Below are positions 17,168-28,033 of a stretch of 34,545 bases of DNA, piece after piece. The notes under the pieces are model-generated. The model made no database searches. It was not told where the DNA came from and was given only the letters and a program-made list of their open reading frames with translations. The stretch covers positions 1 through 34,545 of the forward strand of contig DVFZ01000054.1 in NCBI GenBank assembly GCA_018712945.1, in the 5' to 3' direction. How positions within the stretch are numbered: the stretch's first letter is position 1; every line of letters starts with the position of its first letter. Position numbers and translations under genes: made by a program. This DNA comes from Candidatus Pullichristensenella stercorigallinarum (lineage in GTDB: Bacteria > Bacillota > Clostridia > Christensenellales > Aristaeellaceae).

Positions 17168-18942
17168 AGGCTCCCTCCAATCACAACGCTGGTTCCGCCT
17201 CCGGCAACGGGACGGATCTCAAACTGTATCGCTTCATGGCGGGCAAGGCGCAACCGCAGGATGGTGTTGACCAGGCCCATACCGCCCAACCGCAATTCAG
17301 AATACTTCGCGGCCAGATCCCGTTGATAGCCGTCGATCTTTTTGTGGATGTTTTCGATTTCTTCCGGCGTTATGCCGCTGCCATTGTCGCGCACTTCGAT
17401 GCTCCAGCGGCCGTCCGCGCAAGCAAAGCGCACCAGTATGCGCCAAGGGGGACGGATGTTTTTGAAGCCGTGCTGGAAGCAGTTTTCCGTCAGCGGTTGC
17501 AGGGTCATGCGTGGCACGTGCAACCCAGCCAAGGCGTCGCATTCCTCAATGGCATAGTCAAAGTGTTCCTCATAGCGGACTTTCATCAAATCCAGATAGT
17601 CGCGCATGTTGGCGATGTCTTCTTGCAGGGACACCTGCTCGCTGGAATAGTCCGCCATATAGCGCAGCATGGAGGACAGCTTTTCGCACATGCGCACCGT
17701 GCGGGGGCTGCCATCCTCGTCGGCGGACTCAGCAATGGCTGAAAGCATGTTATAGAGAAAGTGCGGGTTCATTTGCGATTGCAACGCCGCCATATATGCT
17801 TTCATTTCAAAGCCGATGGACTGGTTGAGCTTGAGCAGCATGGCCCGGAAGGTGCGGTCCAGCGCCTGCAATTCCTCCGTATATGAGCTGGAGAGCAGGG
17901 GAATGTCGCTGGCGAGGTTGTCCAGGCTGATGCGCTCAATGCCAGCCGAGAACTCGCGCAGCGGGCGGGAGATCTTGTCCGCCAGCAGATAGACCACGAC
18001 CAGCAAAATTGCCAGCAACAGAGAACCGACCAGGATGATCTGCAAATAGACCTGGCGATAGGGCGCGTCCAGCAGGCGCGTGGGCAACAGGCGCACCAAC
18101 GTCCAGCCGGAAAAAGGGTCCCTGGCGGCGAAAACCGTCATGCCGCCGTCCTGCTCCAGCGTGTATTCGGCCGTTTCCCCCATCTGCGGAAGGTTGTTAA
18201 GGACGGAGGCGGGCAGGGTGGAGACGCCATGCGGGGAAACATCCTCGCCGCCGGCGTTCAAAAGCGCGTAGGACGCGCCGTCATCCCGGTTCCAGAGGGA
18301 CAGGGAATATAACGCCTCCGCGCTCTGCTGCACGCTGATATAACCGTAGGTTCGGGCACTATAGGATGTGGAAAGCGGGCGAATCAGTGAGAAAAGGCGC
18401 ACATCCGCATTGTCAGACCAGGGATCCGCGTGCGGCCCATAGACCACGGCATGGCTGGAAGCATTCGCAAGCAGGCTATCCAAGGCGGCAAGGCTTTCTG
18501 TGTCTGCAAGCGTGGTTTCCACCACTTCCTTTGTTTCATAAAGCGAGCCGGCGCTGATGTAGTCGCCGTGCGCGTTGAATACGCTGATGCGAAGGGCGCG
18601 GCTGTCCGTGGAATTGATGGTCGCAAGCAGGCTGCTGGCGCGAATAGAGTCCATCAGGTGTGCGGCAAAGTAGTTGTCAGGCGCGCCATCGTCCAAAAGA
18701 GGAATGAAGAAATTGAGCAGTTCCGTATTGGAGGCCACCTGTGAGGCAAGCGTATCCATTGCGCTGAACGTAGAAGCCAGCTCCTGCATGTCGCTGGCGA
18801 GCACTTCCTGCTGATGAAAACGCTCCAAATCGCGGTTGGCGGAGCGCGTGAAGACGAGCAGAAGCGCGATGACGGCAACCACCACCACCGCAATCAGCGC
18901 CGCGTAGGCGCAAAACAGCTTGTTTTTAAACTGAAAGCGGAT
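17164..18942 (-). CDS. Sensor histidine kinase (YesM/LytS-like class), possible AUC start
   Basis: From the proposed start the product is 592 residues. Helix 1 is at about 11-32, then an extracytoplasmic region of about 265 residues, helix 2 at about 300-321, a HAMP-like stretch (KISRPLREFSAGIERI), the His_kinase domain ALQSQMNPHFLYNML with H394, and an ATPase domain (TENCFQHGF, DNGSGI, GGMGLVNT). The frame is open from GTG 18996, but that GTG is 3 bases after the previous stop, lacks a ribosome site and lies in a terminator stem. AAGGGAGG at 18957-18950 instead sits 7 bases from ATC 18942, with no ATG, GTG or TTG nearby. Function is clear; the start is not. Confidence 0.85.
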   Translation of the reverse strand: MRFQFKNKLFCAYAALIAVVVVAVIALLLVFTRSANRDLERFHQQEVLASDMQELASTFSAMDTLASQVASNTELLNFFIPLLDDGAPDNYFAAHLMDSIRASSLLATINSTDSRALRISVFNAHGDYISAGSLYETKEVVETTLADTESLAALDSLLANASSHAVVYGPHADPWSDNADVRLFSLIRPLSTSYSARTYGYISVQQSAEALYSLSLWNRDDGASYALLNAGGEDVSPHGVSTLPASVLNNLPQMGETAEYTLEQDGGMTVFAARDPFSGWTLVRLLPTRLLDAPYRQVYLQIILVGSLLLAILLVVVYLLADKISRPLREFSAGIERISLDNLASDIPLLSSSYTEELQALDRTFRAMLLKLNQSIGFEMKAYMAALQSQMNPHFLYNMLSAIAESADEDGSPRTVRMCEKLSSMLRYMADYSSEQVSLQEDIANMRDYLDLMKVRYEEHFDYAIEECDALAGLHVPRMTLQPLTENCFQHGFKNIRPPWRILVRFACADGRWSIEVRDNGSGITPEEIENIHKKIDGYQRDLAAKYSELRLGGMGLVNTILRLRLARHEAIQFEIRPVAGGGTSVVIGGSL

Positions 18943-18960
18943 AACGACGCCTCCCTTGTA

Positions 18961-18995
18961 AAAAGCGAGCCGGCCCTGGGCAGGGCAGGCTCGCA
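18961..18995 (-). terminator. Terminator between UPF0210 gene and the histidine kinase
   Basis: On the minus strand GCGAGCC (18993-18987) pairs with GGCTCGC (18972-18966), enclosing CCCTG/CAGGG with a small internal mismatch, and is followed by TTTTT (18965-18961). It immediately follows the UPF0210 stop, so transcription of the kinase operon must start by read-through or from an unrecognised promoter. Confidence 0.8.
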
Positions 18996-18999
18996 CATG

Positions 19000-20352
19000 T
19001 CAGTTTTTCAGGCTGTTGAGCGGGGCAGGGATTCTGCCGCCGCGGCGGATAAAGGATTCAGAAGAAAAGTTGTGCACGGGCATGACCGGCGCGCGGCCCA
19101 ACAGGCCGCCGAATTCCACTGAATCGCCCACGCCCTTGCCTGGGGCGGGGATGATGCGCACGGCGGTGGTCTTGTTGTTGATTACGCCGATGGCGGCTTC
19201 GTCGGCGATGATGGCGGAAATGGTTTCCGCCGAGGTGTCGCCGGGCACGGCAATCATGTCCAAACCCACAGAACAGACACAGGTCATGGCCTCGAGCTTG
19301 TCCAGAGTCAGCGCGCCCTTTTCAGCGGCGCGAATCATGCCTACATCCTCGCTGACGGGGATAAAGGCGCCGGAAAGGCCGCCCACATGCGAGGAGGCCA
19401 TCACGCCGCCTTTTTTAACGGCGTCGTTCAAAAGCGCCAGCGCCGCGGTGGTGCCATGCGTGCCGCATACCTCCAGGCCCATTTCCTCAAGGATCTCCGC
19501 CACCGAGTCCCCGACCGCAGGGGTGGGCGCCAGGGAGAGATCGACGATGCCAAAGGGCGTTTCCAGCCGCCGCGATGCCTCGCGCGCCACGAGCTGGCCG
19601 ACGCGGGTGATGCGGAAGGCAGTGCGCTTGACCGTTTCCGCCACCACGTCGAACGGTTCGCCGCGCACATTTTCCAGGGCGCTTTTGACCACACCCGGGC
19701 CGCTGACGCCCACGCTGATGGCGGCGTCGCCCTCGCCGGGGCCGTGGAAGGCGCCCGCCATGAAGGGATTATCCTCCACCGCGTTGGCAAAGGCCACGAA
19801 TTTCGCGCAGCCCAGTCCATCGGTGGACTTTGTCAGCTCGGCGGTCTTTTTGATGGCCTGCCCCAGCAACGCCACCGCGTCCATATCAATACCGGCGCGC
19901 GTGGAGGCCACATTGACCGACGAACAGAGGAAGCGCGTAGTGGAAAGCGCCTCGGGGATAGACTCAATCAGCCGGCGGTCGGCCGTTGTCATGCCCTTTT
20001 GCACCAACGCCGTATAGCCGCCGATGAAATCCACGCCCGTTTGGGCAGCCGCGTCGTCCAGGGCGCGAGCCAGGGGCAGGGGATCGTTGATTGCGCCGGA
20101 GATCAGCGCCGCCGGAGTCACGGAAATGCGCTTGTTGACGATGGGTACGCCAAATTCGCGTTCGATTTCTTCACCCACAGCCACCAGACGCTCCGCCTTG
20201 CGGGTGATGCGGTCGTACACGCGGCGGCACAGCACGCCCACATCATCGCTGACACAGGAAAACAGGGAAATACCCATGGTAATGGTGCGCACATCGAGCT
20301 TTTCGCGGTCGATCATGCGCAGCGTATCGAGAATTTCAGAAGTGTGGATCAT
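19000..20352 (-). CDS. UPF0210 / DUF711 (PFL family) protein
   Basis: A 450-residue cytoplasmic protein of a widely conserved family with no settled function. Family features are the N-terminal [41 protein letters not shown] (about 88-104), [25 protein letters not shown] in the middle and [19 protein letters not shown] later. The length matches the family. ATG 20352 lies 11 bases after the ACT-domain protein's stop with AAGGAGAATTGCG as ribosome site. The ACT-UPF0210 pairing is common in Firmicutes and archaea, suggesting a metabolite-regulated enzyme. Confidence 0.93.
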   Translation of the reverse strand: MIHTSEILDTLRMIDREKLDVRTITMGISLFSCVSDDVGVLCRRVYDRITRKAERLVAVGEEIEREFGVPIVNKRISVTPAALISGAINDPLPLARALDDAAAQTGVDFIGGYTALVQKGMTTADRRLIESIPEALSTTRFLCSSVNVASTRAGIDMDAVALLGQAIKKTAELTKSTDGLGCAKFVAFANAVEDNPFMAGAFHGPGEGDAAISVGVSGPGVVKSALENVRGEPFDVVAETVKRTAFRITRVGQLVAREASRRLETPFGIVDLSLAPTPAVGDSVAEILEEMGLEVCGTHGTTAALALLNDAVKKGGVMASSHVGGLSGAFIPVSEDVGMIRAAEKGALTLDKLEAMTCVCSVGLDMIAVPGDTSAETISAIIADEAAIGVINNKTTAVRIIPAPGKGVGDSVEFGGLLGRAPVMPVHNFSSESFIRRGGRIPAPLNSLKN

Positions 20353-20363
20353 CGCAATTCTCC

Positions 20364-20645
20364 TTAAATCTGATGCATGGCCTCAAAGATTTCGCTGCGT
20401 TGCACGCGAATCTGCAAGCCCAGTTCTTCACCCAAGCGGTTTAGGCGCGCGGAGAGCTGATCGAACGCGCAGTCCGGCGAGGAGATATCCGCCACCAGCA
20501 CCATGTTGAAAAGCCCAGATAAAACCGTCTGCGAAATATCCACGATATTGGCGTCGCACTCGTAAAGGACGGCGCTCACCTTGGCGATAATTCCCTTGCG
20601 GTCGTAACCAAGCACAGTGACGACAGCCTTTTTCGGTTCATTCAT
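20364..20645 (-). CDS. Small ACT-domain protein (UPF0237)
   Basis: A 93-residue stand-alone ACT domain: [22 protein letters not shown] (about 8-29) is the ligand-binding ACT loop, followed by [13 protein letters not shown] and the second alpha-beta unit. ACT domains bind amino acids or related small molecules and regulate partner enzymes; this type pairs with the UPF0210 protein encoded next. ATG 20645 is preceded by AGGGGGAAACGACA. Longer upstream frame is open but has no ribosome site and no conserved sequence. Confidence 0.92.
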   Translation of the reverse strand: MNEPKKAVVTVLGYDRKGIIAKVSAVLYECDANIVDISQTVLSGLFNMVLVADISSPDCAFDQLSARLNRLGEELGLQIRVQRSEIFEAMHQI

Positions 20646-20892
20646 TGTCGTTTCCCCCTGATTGCGCAGATGGCGCTTCCCGGCCCAGATGCGCAGGGTT
20701 ACGCCAATTTTCTGCTTGTAATAGTTATGTAACTGTCCTGCCCCTGAATGGATGAAAATCGCCGCAAAATCGCTACATTTACACGCCTCAGAGGCCAAGA
20801 AAACAAAAATTCCCAAAAAATTCCAATTTAACCAACAAAAGAAAAACGGTTTAACACCACATTTATTGCCAAAGCTCCGGTTACATGGAAAC
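20646..20892. other. Intergenic region, AT-rich leader of the ACT-UPF0210 operon
   Basis: A gap of 247 bases between the zinc-ribbon gene and the ACT gene. The right two thirds (about 20750-20890) are strikingly AT-rich compared with the rest of the window. An inverted repeat AGTTATGTAACT lies near 20724-20735. I found no convincing promoter boxes, riboswitch fold or terminator; the ACT-operon promoter is presumably here. Confidence 0.5.
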
Positions 20893-21135
20893 TCAATCCA
20901 TATATTCGTTTTCTTCAGACGATGGCTTTGGCGGCGCTTCCCGGCCATCGAAAGCGAAAAAATCCGCAAAAGCACCCGGTTGCTGTGCCAGCGCGTGAAG
21001 CTGTTCCCGGCTCATCGGCGCACACATACCCAAGCAATCCCGGCACCGACGGCCGCATTGTGGACAAACGCAGCCGAGTTCCGGCCCTTCCGCATGCGCC
21101 ATATAAGCGCCGCAATCCGGACAACCGCACCGCAT
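20893..21135 (-). CDS. Small cysteine-rich zinc-ribbon protein
   Basis: An 80-residue protein beginning MRCGCPDCGAYMAH, with a second cluster CVCPQCGRRCRDCLGMCAPM. The paired CxxC motifs indicate one or two zinc sites; the rest is acidic and ends EENEYMD. No function can be named. GGAGGG at 21147-21142 spaces 6 bases to ATG 21135; the ATG two codons earlier abuts the ribosome site and is less likely. Cysteine patterning and a good ribosome site support a real gene. Confidence 0.75.
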   Translation of the reverse strand: MRCGCPDCGAYMAHAEGPELGCVCPQCGRRCRDCLGMCAPMSREQLHALAQQPGAFADFFAFDGREAPPKPSSEENEYMD

Positions 21136-21212
21136 AACCATCCCTCCAAATTTATTCGACAAGAAAGCGGCTTTTCCTGCTCAAATCGCATGGAAATAAA
21201 GATTTTTCATTG

Positions 21213-21242
21213 CCGTTCGCCGGGAGGGGCTCCGGCGAACGG
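21213..21242 (-). terminator. Hairpin after the zinc-ribbon membrane-protein gene
   Basis: A perfect 11-bp stem (CCGTTCGCCGG at 21213-21223, CCGGCGAACGG at 21232-21242) with an 8-base loop lies 26 bases beyond the minus-strand stop at 21269. The downstream sequence has only scattered T, so termination is likely but may be incomplete, allowing read-through into the small zinc-ribbon gene. Confidence 0.6.
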
Positions 21243-21268
21243 TATGGCGCAGATGCGCGCCGTTGTGG

Positions 21269-22660
21269 TCAGGCGGCCACATCCATGTAGAGCGTGATCA
21301 GCTGGGGATAATAGGTGGCATTATACATATACCGGGCTTCCTCTCGCGCCGGAACATGGGCATAGACGCTGTAAGACTGGCCAATGACCGGCGTTCCAAA
21401 GCTGGATTCGTTGACCAGGACGACCAGGTCTTCGCCATTGCCGCTGATATCCATCACCAGGCGTTCCACGCCGTCCTCTTCGATGATTTCAATGATTTCG
21501 CCGTTGCAAAGGAATACGCGATCCTGCCACTGGGCGTAGAGGCGCACGAGCTGGTCATAATTCTCCTGGATTGGCCAAGCTGCGGCAGAGTAGTTGGCCA
21601 ACGTGGGCGTATAATTGACGTTGAAATGGATTTCCGCGTCGGCGCGGCCTTCCATCACGGCGCGGAAGCGCACCGTGTTTTCGCCGATGTACTCCAGATT
21701 GGTCAGGAACTCAAAATCGCCGGTTTGCATGTTGACATACAGGCTTTCCTCGACATAGGGTGTATCCACTTCGATATATGCGCCTGGCTCGCAAGTACCG
21801 GAGATCAGCATCTGGCGGGATTCGGTCTCATTTTGTACGGACGTATCCAGCTCGATCTCAATTTCAAGCTGCGCGCGGTAGATAATTACGTCGCGGCGGG
21901 TTTCGAGATGGTTCGGCGTGCGCACAAGGATGGAAATGACATTGTCGCCAATGGGATAAATGTTGACATTGGCCGAAAGCAGGCCGTTGCGGTCTACCAC
22001 GTCGGTCACGTCTTCGCCATTGACCAGCACGGTGCTGCCCGGCACCACTTCCACCTCCAGAGGGTAGACGGAGGTAAACACGGTCAGGTTGTCCTCCGCC
22101 GGGCTGATGACCTCGATGGGGGATTCGGGCGGCGCGATATTCAGCTCAATGGTGGGAAGCTGCGTGCGCGCGCCATTTTCTTCGATCAGAACCGGCGAGA
22201 GGCCTACTTCGGCGCTTTCCACGTTTTCGATATCCACGCCTTCAAACCAATCGCTGTCGGCAATTTCCACGCGCGCCACATGTCCGGCGACGATGGCGGA
22301 ACGCTGCAACTCGGGAATATAGATCTGGTCGCCGTCGTTTGCAAAGAAGCTGATCAAATGGGCGGAGCGGCCATCGTCCAACGTAATTTCGCTGACCACC
22401 GGCGTGCGCTCGCCGCGCGTATAGAGGCGCTCGATCTGGTAATCTTCCATCCAGAAAGTGAGCTTGTAAATGGCAAAACCGATGACAAATATGGCCACCA
22501 GCGCGCCCAGCACAAACAGGATCACACGCACAAGACGGCGATCCCAAAAACTCTGCGGCCGGTCGGCAAGGCTATCAATATGTTCGGGAAGCGGCTGGCC
22601 GCACGAGGGACAGATGACGTCCGAAGGGCCAAGCGGCTTATGGCAATAGGGACACTTCAA
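21269..22660 (-). CDS. Zinc-ribbon membrane protein with extracytoplasmic Ig-like repeats
   Basis: A 463-residue protein of unknown role. An N-terminal cytoplasmic zinc ribbon has cysteines 3, 6, 17 and 20 (CPYC, CPSCG); one membrane helix spans about 43-66; the rest is outside the cell. The external part looks like consecutive beta-sandwich domains, for example GSTVLVNGEDVTDVVDRNGLLSA and later GAYIEVDTPYVEES, resembling the bacterial Ig-like modules that display short loops. The C-terminal 100 residues form a further beta-rich domain. The start is TTG 22660, preceded by GGAGG. It is probably monocistronic. Zinc-ribbon plus helix plus external domain is a common Firmicute surface-protein layout, but no function follows. 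Confidence 0.85.
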   Translation of the reverse strand: MKCPYCHKPLGPSDVICPSCGQPLPEHIDSLADRPQSFWDRRLVRVILFVLGALVAIFVIGFAIYKLTFWMEDYQIERLYTRGERTPVVSEITLDDGRSAHLISFFANDGDQIYIPELQRSAIVAGHVARVEIADSDWFEGVDIENVESAEVGLSPVLIEENGARTQLPTIELNIAPPESPIEVISPAEDNLTVFTSVYPLEVEVVPGSTVLVNGEDVTDVVDRNGLLSANVNIYPIGDNVISILVRTPNHLETRRDVIIYRAQLEIEIELDTSVQNETESRQMLISGTCEPGAYIEVDTPYVEESLYVNMQTGDFEFLTNLEYIGENTVRFRAVMEGRADAEIHFNVNYTPTLANYSAAAWPIQENYDQLVRLYAQWQDRVFLCNGEIIEIIEEDGVERLVMDISGNGEDLVVLVNESSFGTPVIGQSYSVYAHVPAREEARYMYNATYYPQLITLYMDVAA

Positions 22661-22764
22661 ATGGGAAACCCTCCAAGGAAAAATTTTTCCGCCTACATTA
22701 TACTATATTTCCGCGCAAATTGCACGCCCCGACAGGGATTTTCATATTTTTACCCCATGTTCTA

Positions 22765-22792
22765 TCGACAATCGCCCAAGTTATGCTATAAT
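22765..22792 (+). promoter_or_regulatory. Sigma-70 promoter (extended -10) for the nifS-thiI operon
   Basis: TCGACA (22765-22770), a 16-base spacer and TATAAT (22787-22792) preceded by TGC, an extended -10. The expected start near 22799 lies about 22 bases before ATG 22821. A TATAAT on the opposite strand at 22701-22696 may serve the divergent zinc-ribbon gene, but its -35 box is weak. Confidence 0.75.
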
Positions 22793-22820
22793 ACAAGGTG
22801 GATAAGTTTGGAGGTGGGCT

Positions 22821-23393
22821 ATGGACATCTTTGTCGAACAGGTGGCGACGCGCAAAAACCGGGCGCTGTGCGAGGTGGCCTATTACGCTGCCTGGGTATT
22901 TCTTGTGGCTTTTGCCCTGGTCGGGCTGTCCGGCCTGATGAATATTATTTATACCAATGCGGATGGCGGCATAGGTTTTCGCCCGTTGGCGCTTATTATG
23001 GCCATCGTGTTTTTGGGAGCGGCGTTTTTGCTTTGGCGTGCGTCCATGCGCCTGCGCACGGAATACGATTATTCCTTTACCAACGGTGTGGTTGATGTAG
23101 CGCGGGTGATGAATGGCAAAAAGCGCGTTTACCTGACCAGTTTTGAAACCAAGGATCTGCGCGCTGCCGGGGAGGAAGGCTCTTCCGCCTATCGGGCCTG
23201 TGCGCGGGAGAATGGCGTGCAAACGCACCGCTGGTACTTAAATAAAGAAGCAAAAAAGTATTTTTTCTTTTTTGAAAAAAAGGGCGTCAGGCATCTGGTA
23301 GTGCTTGAACTCAACGAGGAAATGGCCGAAGCGATTTTTAACCGCCGTTTTCTGGCGGCGGGCGTATGGGATGGAGCGTATAAAAACGTATGA
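22821..23393 (+). CDS. Small membrane protein (DUF6106-like)
   Basis: A 190-residue protein with two membrane helices at about 19-43 and 54-72 and a cytoplasmic C-terminal domain of about 115 residues. The beginning MDIFVEQVATRKN resembles the DUF6106 family I recall from Clostridia; the assignment is tentative. The C-terminal part alternates charged and aromatic residues (YFFFFEKKGVRHLVVLEL) and looks like a bacterial PH-like beta fold. TTTGGAGG precedes ATG 22821. Its stop overlaps the cysteine desulfurase start in an ATGA, so it is the first gene of that operon. Confidence 0.75.
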   Translation: MDIFVEQVATRKNRALCEVAYYAAWVFLVAFALVGLSGLMNIIYTNADGGIGFRPLALIMAIVFLGAAFLLWRASMRLRTEYDYSFTNGVVDVARVMNGKKRVYLTSFETKDLRAAGEEGSSAYRACARENGVQTHRWYLNKEAKKYFFFFEKKGVRHLVVLELNEEMAEAIFNRRFLAAGVWDGAYKNV

Positions 23394-24511
23394 AGGCATA
23401 TCTGGACAACAGCGCCACCACGCGCCCCACAGAGGGCGTGATTGAAGCAATGGCGCATTGCATGCGGGAGGGCTGGCACAATCCTTCCTCCATTTACGGC
23501 CCGGCGGTGGAGGCGTTTCGCCAGGTGCGCGCCTGCCGCGAGGCGGTTCTTGAAAAGCTCGGCGCGCCGGGAGAACGGTTGATTTTCACCTCCGGCGGCA
23601 CTGAGGCCAACAACCTGGCCATTCTCGGCGCTGTGGGGCGCATGCGCGGCAAACAACTGGTGGCCGTGAACGCCACTGAGCACCCTTCTGTGCTGGCGGC
23701 CTTTGACCGCCTGCGGGAAATGGGCCATGAAGTGCGCATCTTGCCCGTGGACAGTGAAGGCGCGCTTGACTGGGTGGCGCTGGAAAAGGCAGTTGAGGAC
23801 GGGGCCAGCCTGGTAAGCTGCATGCAGGTCAACAACGAAACCGGCGCGGTGCTGGACTTAAAGCGCCTGCGCCGCACGGTGAACGGCCGTGCGCTGATTC
23901 ATGTGGACGGCGTGCAGGGCTTTTTGCGCCTGCCCTTCCGCCTGGAAGACGTGGACATGTACACCCTCAGCGCCCATAAGATTCACGGCCCCAAGGGCGT
24001 GGGGGCGCTGGCGGTGAAAAAGGGCCTGCGTTTGCTTCCGCAGCACATCGGCGGCGGGCAGGAAGAAGCCCTGCGCTCCGGCACGGAGAATACCCCCGGC
24101 ATCGCCGGCCTTTTTGAAGCTGTAAAAGAGATGGACGCCTCCGGGTTGATGGAGAAAAAGCTGCATATGGTGGAAGCGTTCCAAAAGGCCGTGCCCGAGG
24201 CGCTTGTGAACGGCCCTGCCCCGGAAAAGGGCGCGCCGCACATCCTCAACATGAGCTTTCCCGGCGTGCGCGGCGAAACCATGCTGCACGCGCTGGAGGC
24301 CGAGGGCGTATATGCCTCCACCGGCTCGGCCTGCTCGTCCAAAAAGCGCAAGGTTTCGCCGGTGCTGATGGCCATGGGATTGCCGGTGGAGCGCGCCGAG
24401 TGCGCCCTGCGCTTCAGCCTTTCGCCCTATACCACCGTAGAGGAAATCGACTACGCCGCCGAGGTGCTGGGCCGCGTCTGGCCGCAGCTGAGGCGCTTTC
24501 AGAGGAGATAG
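23390..24511 (+). CDS. Cysteine desulfurase (NifS/IscS family)
   Basis: A PLP enzyme that removes sulfur from cysteine as an enzyme-bound persulfide. Visible elements are YLDNSATTRPTEGV at the start, H98 (TEHPS), D173 and Q176 (HVDGVQG), PLP lysine K197 (SAHKIHGPKG), RSGTEN near 230 and catalytic C315 (STGSACSSKK). The 373-residue length is typical. It is sandwiched between a small membrane protein (ATGA overlap) and thiI (2-base gap). That placement marks it as the sulfur donor for ThiI, as with B. subtilis NifZ. A housekeeping Fe-S role is less likely since no scaffold gene is adjacent. Confidence 0.95.
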   Translation: MKAYLDNSATTRPTEGVIEAMAHCMREGWHNPSSIYGPAVEAFRQVRACREAVLEKLGAPGERLIFTSGGTEANNLAILGAVGRMRGKQLVAVNATEHPSVLAAFDRLREMGHEVRILPVDSEGALDWVALEKAVEDGASLVSCMQVNNETGAVLDLKRLRRTVNGRALIHVDGVQGFLRLPFRLEDVDMYTLSAHKIHGPKGVGALAVKKGLRLLPQHIGGGQEEALRSGTENTPGIAGLFEAVKEMDASGLMEKKLHMVEAFQKAVPEALVNGPAPEKGAPHILNMSFPGVRGETMLHALEAEGVYASTGSACSSKKRKVSPVLMAMGLPVERAECALRFSLSPYTTVEEIDYAAEVLGRVWPQLRRFQRR

Positions 24512-24513
24512 AG

Positions 24514-25652
24514 ATGAGAGAAGTATTGCTGGTACGCTTCGGGGAAGTCCACCTCAAGGGACAGAACCGCCCCTATTTTTTGAAAACGCTCACCGAAAAC
24601 GTGCGCCGCGCCGTCAAGCCTTTGGGCGGGCAGGTGTGGCTGGCGGATTCGCGCATCTACGTTTCCGGCGTAGAGGATATGCGCGCCTGTGGCGAGCGCG
24701 TGCGCCGCGTGTTCGGTGTGCATTCGGTCAGCCCGGCCTGGGAGCTGGACAAGGATTTCGAGGCCGTAGCCGCCAAGTGCGTGGAGCTGATGCAGCCCCT
24801 CTCCGGCACGTTCAAGGTGTTCGCCCGCCGCTCGGACAAGCATTTTCCCATGGATTCCATGGAGATGGCCCGCGAAATCGGCGGCCGCGTGCTGCGCGCC
24901 AATCCCGATTTGAGCGTGGATGTGCATCACCCGCAGCATAAGCTGAATGTGGAAATCCGCGACCATGCCTATGTGTGCGTGGAGGAATGGCAGGCCGTGG
25001 GCGGCATGCCCATGGGCACGGGCGGCAAGGCGGCGCTGCTGCTCTCGGGCGGCATCGACAGCCCCGTGGCCGGCTATCAGCTGATGAAGCGCGGCGTGAT
25101 TACCTGCGCCATCCACTTCCAAAGCCCGCCCTATACCGGCGAACTGGCGCTGGACAAGGTGCTCAGGTTGGCGAAAATCTTGGGCGAATACGAAAACGGC
25201 ATGCGCGTGTACCTGGTGCCGTTTACAAAGATTCAGACGCAGATTCACGAAAAATGCCCGGACGCGCTGGGCACGCTGCTTACGCGCCGCTTCATGATGC
25301 GCATTGCCGAACGCCTGGCCCGCGATTTCGGGGCCATGGCGCTGATTACCGGCGAGAGCCTCGGCCAGGTGGCCAGCCAGACCATGGAAGCCATCACCTG
25401 CACGGACGCGGTGGTCAATATGCCCGTGTTCCGCCCCCTGATTGGCATGGACAAGTTGGAGATCACCGAAATCGCCGAAAAAATCGGCACCTATGAAACC
25501 TCCATCCTGCCCTATGAGGACTGCTGCACCGTGTTTACCCCGCGCCATCCGGTCACTAAGCCGAAGCTTTCCACCATGCCCGACGCGGAAAAGAACCTGG
25601 ACATCGAGGCGCTGGTGGCCGAGGCTGTGGAAAACACCCGCATAGAGATTGT

Positions 25653-25656
<4 letters not shown>
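24514..25656 (+). CDS. thiI: tRNA 4-thiouridine synthetase ThiI (short form)
   Basis: ThiI adenylates uridine 8 of tRNA and replaces its oxygen with sulfur; some versions also feed thiamine synthesis. The 380-residue protein has an N-terminal ferredoxin-like and THUMP region and the PP-loop ATP site S178-G-G-I-D-S-P184. There is no rhodanese domain, as in B. subtilis, so sulfur must come from the neighbouring desulfurase. Adjacent cysteines C337-C338 (YEDCCTVF) may take part in sulfur relay. AGGAG lies 7 bases before ATG 24514; upstream open frame belongs to the desulfurase. The stop overlaps the helicase start in an ATGA. Confidence 0.95.
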
Positions 25657-27917
<2,261 letters not shown>

Positions 27918-27995
27918 GGAAGGCCTTTTGCGGCAGGGAAGAAAAAGGAATCTGCCCGTCGCGCGGGACGTCGAAGAAATGCCCTTATAAAGAAT

Positions 27996-28013
27996 GCCGG
28001 ACGGCCGTCCGGC
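27996..28013. repeat. Perfect 18-bp palindrome before a small membrane-protein gene
   Basis: GCCGGACGGCCGTCCGGC, a perfect 18-bp inverted repeat, ends 7 bases before the Shine-Dalgarno site of the next gene (28021-28025). No T tract follows, so it is not a standard terminator. It could be an operator or an mRNA structure affecting translation. Confidence 0.6.
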
Positions 28014-28033
28014 GGGGGAAGGAGGCAAATCCC

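Noticed and set aside
18943..18996. GTG 18996 as the start of the histidine kinase
   Set aside because: It has no ribosome site, lies 3 bases after the preceding stop and within a terminator stem; the extra 18 residues are not kinase-like.
19016..20367. Two plus-strand open frames opposite the UPF0210 gene
   Set aside because: High GC leaves antisense frames open; the minus-strand frame has family motifs, start signal and length.
21263..23095. Plus-strand open frame of about 610 codons across the zinc-ribbon membrane-protein gene
   Set aside because: It runs antisense to a well-supported gene and then out of frame into the membrane-protein gene at 22821; the translation looks random.
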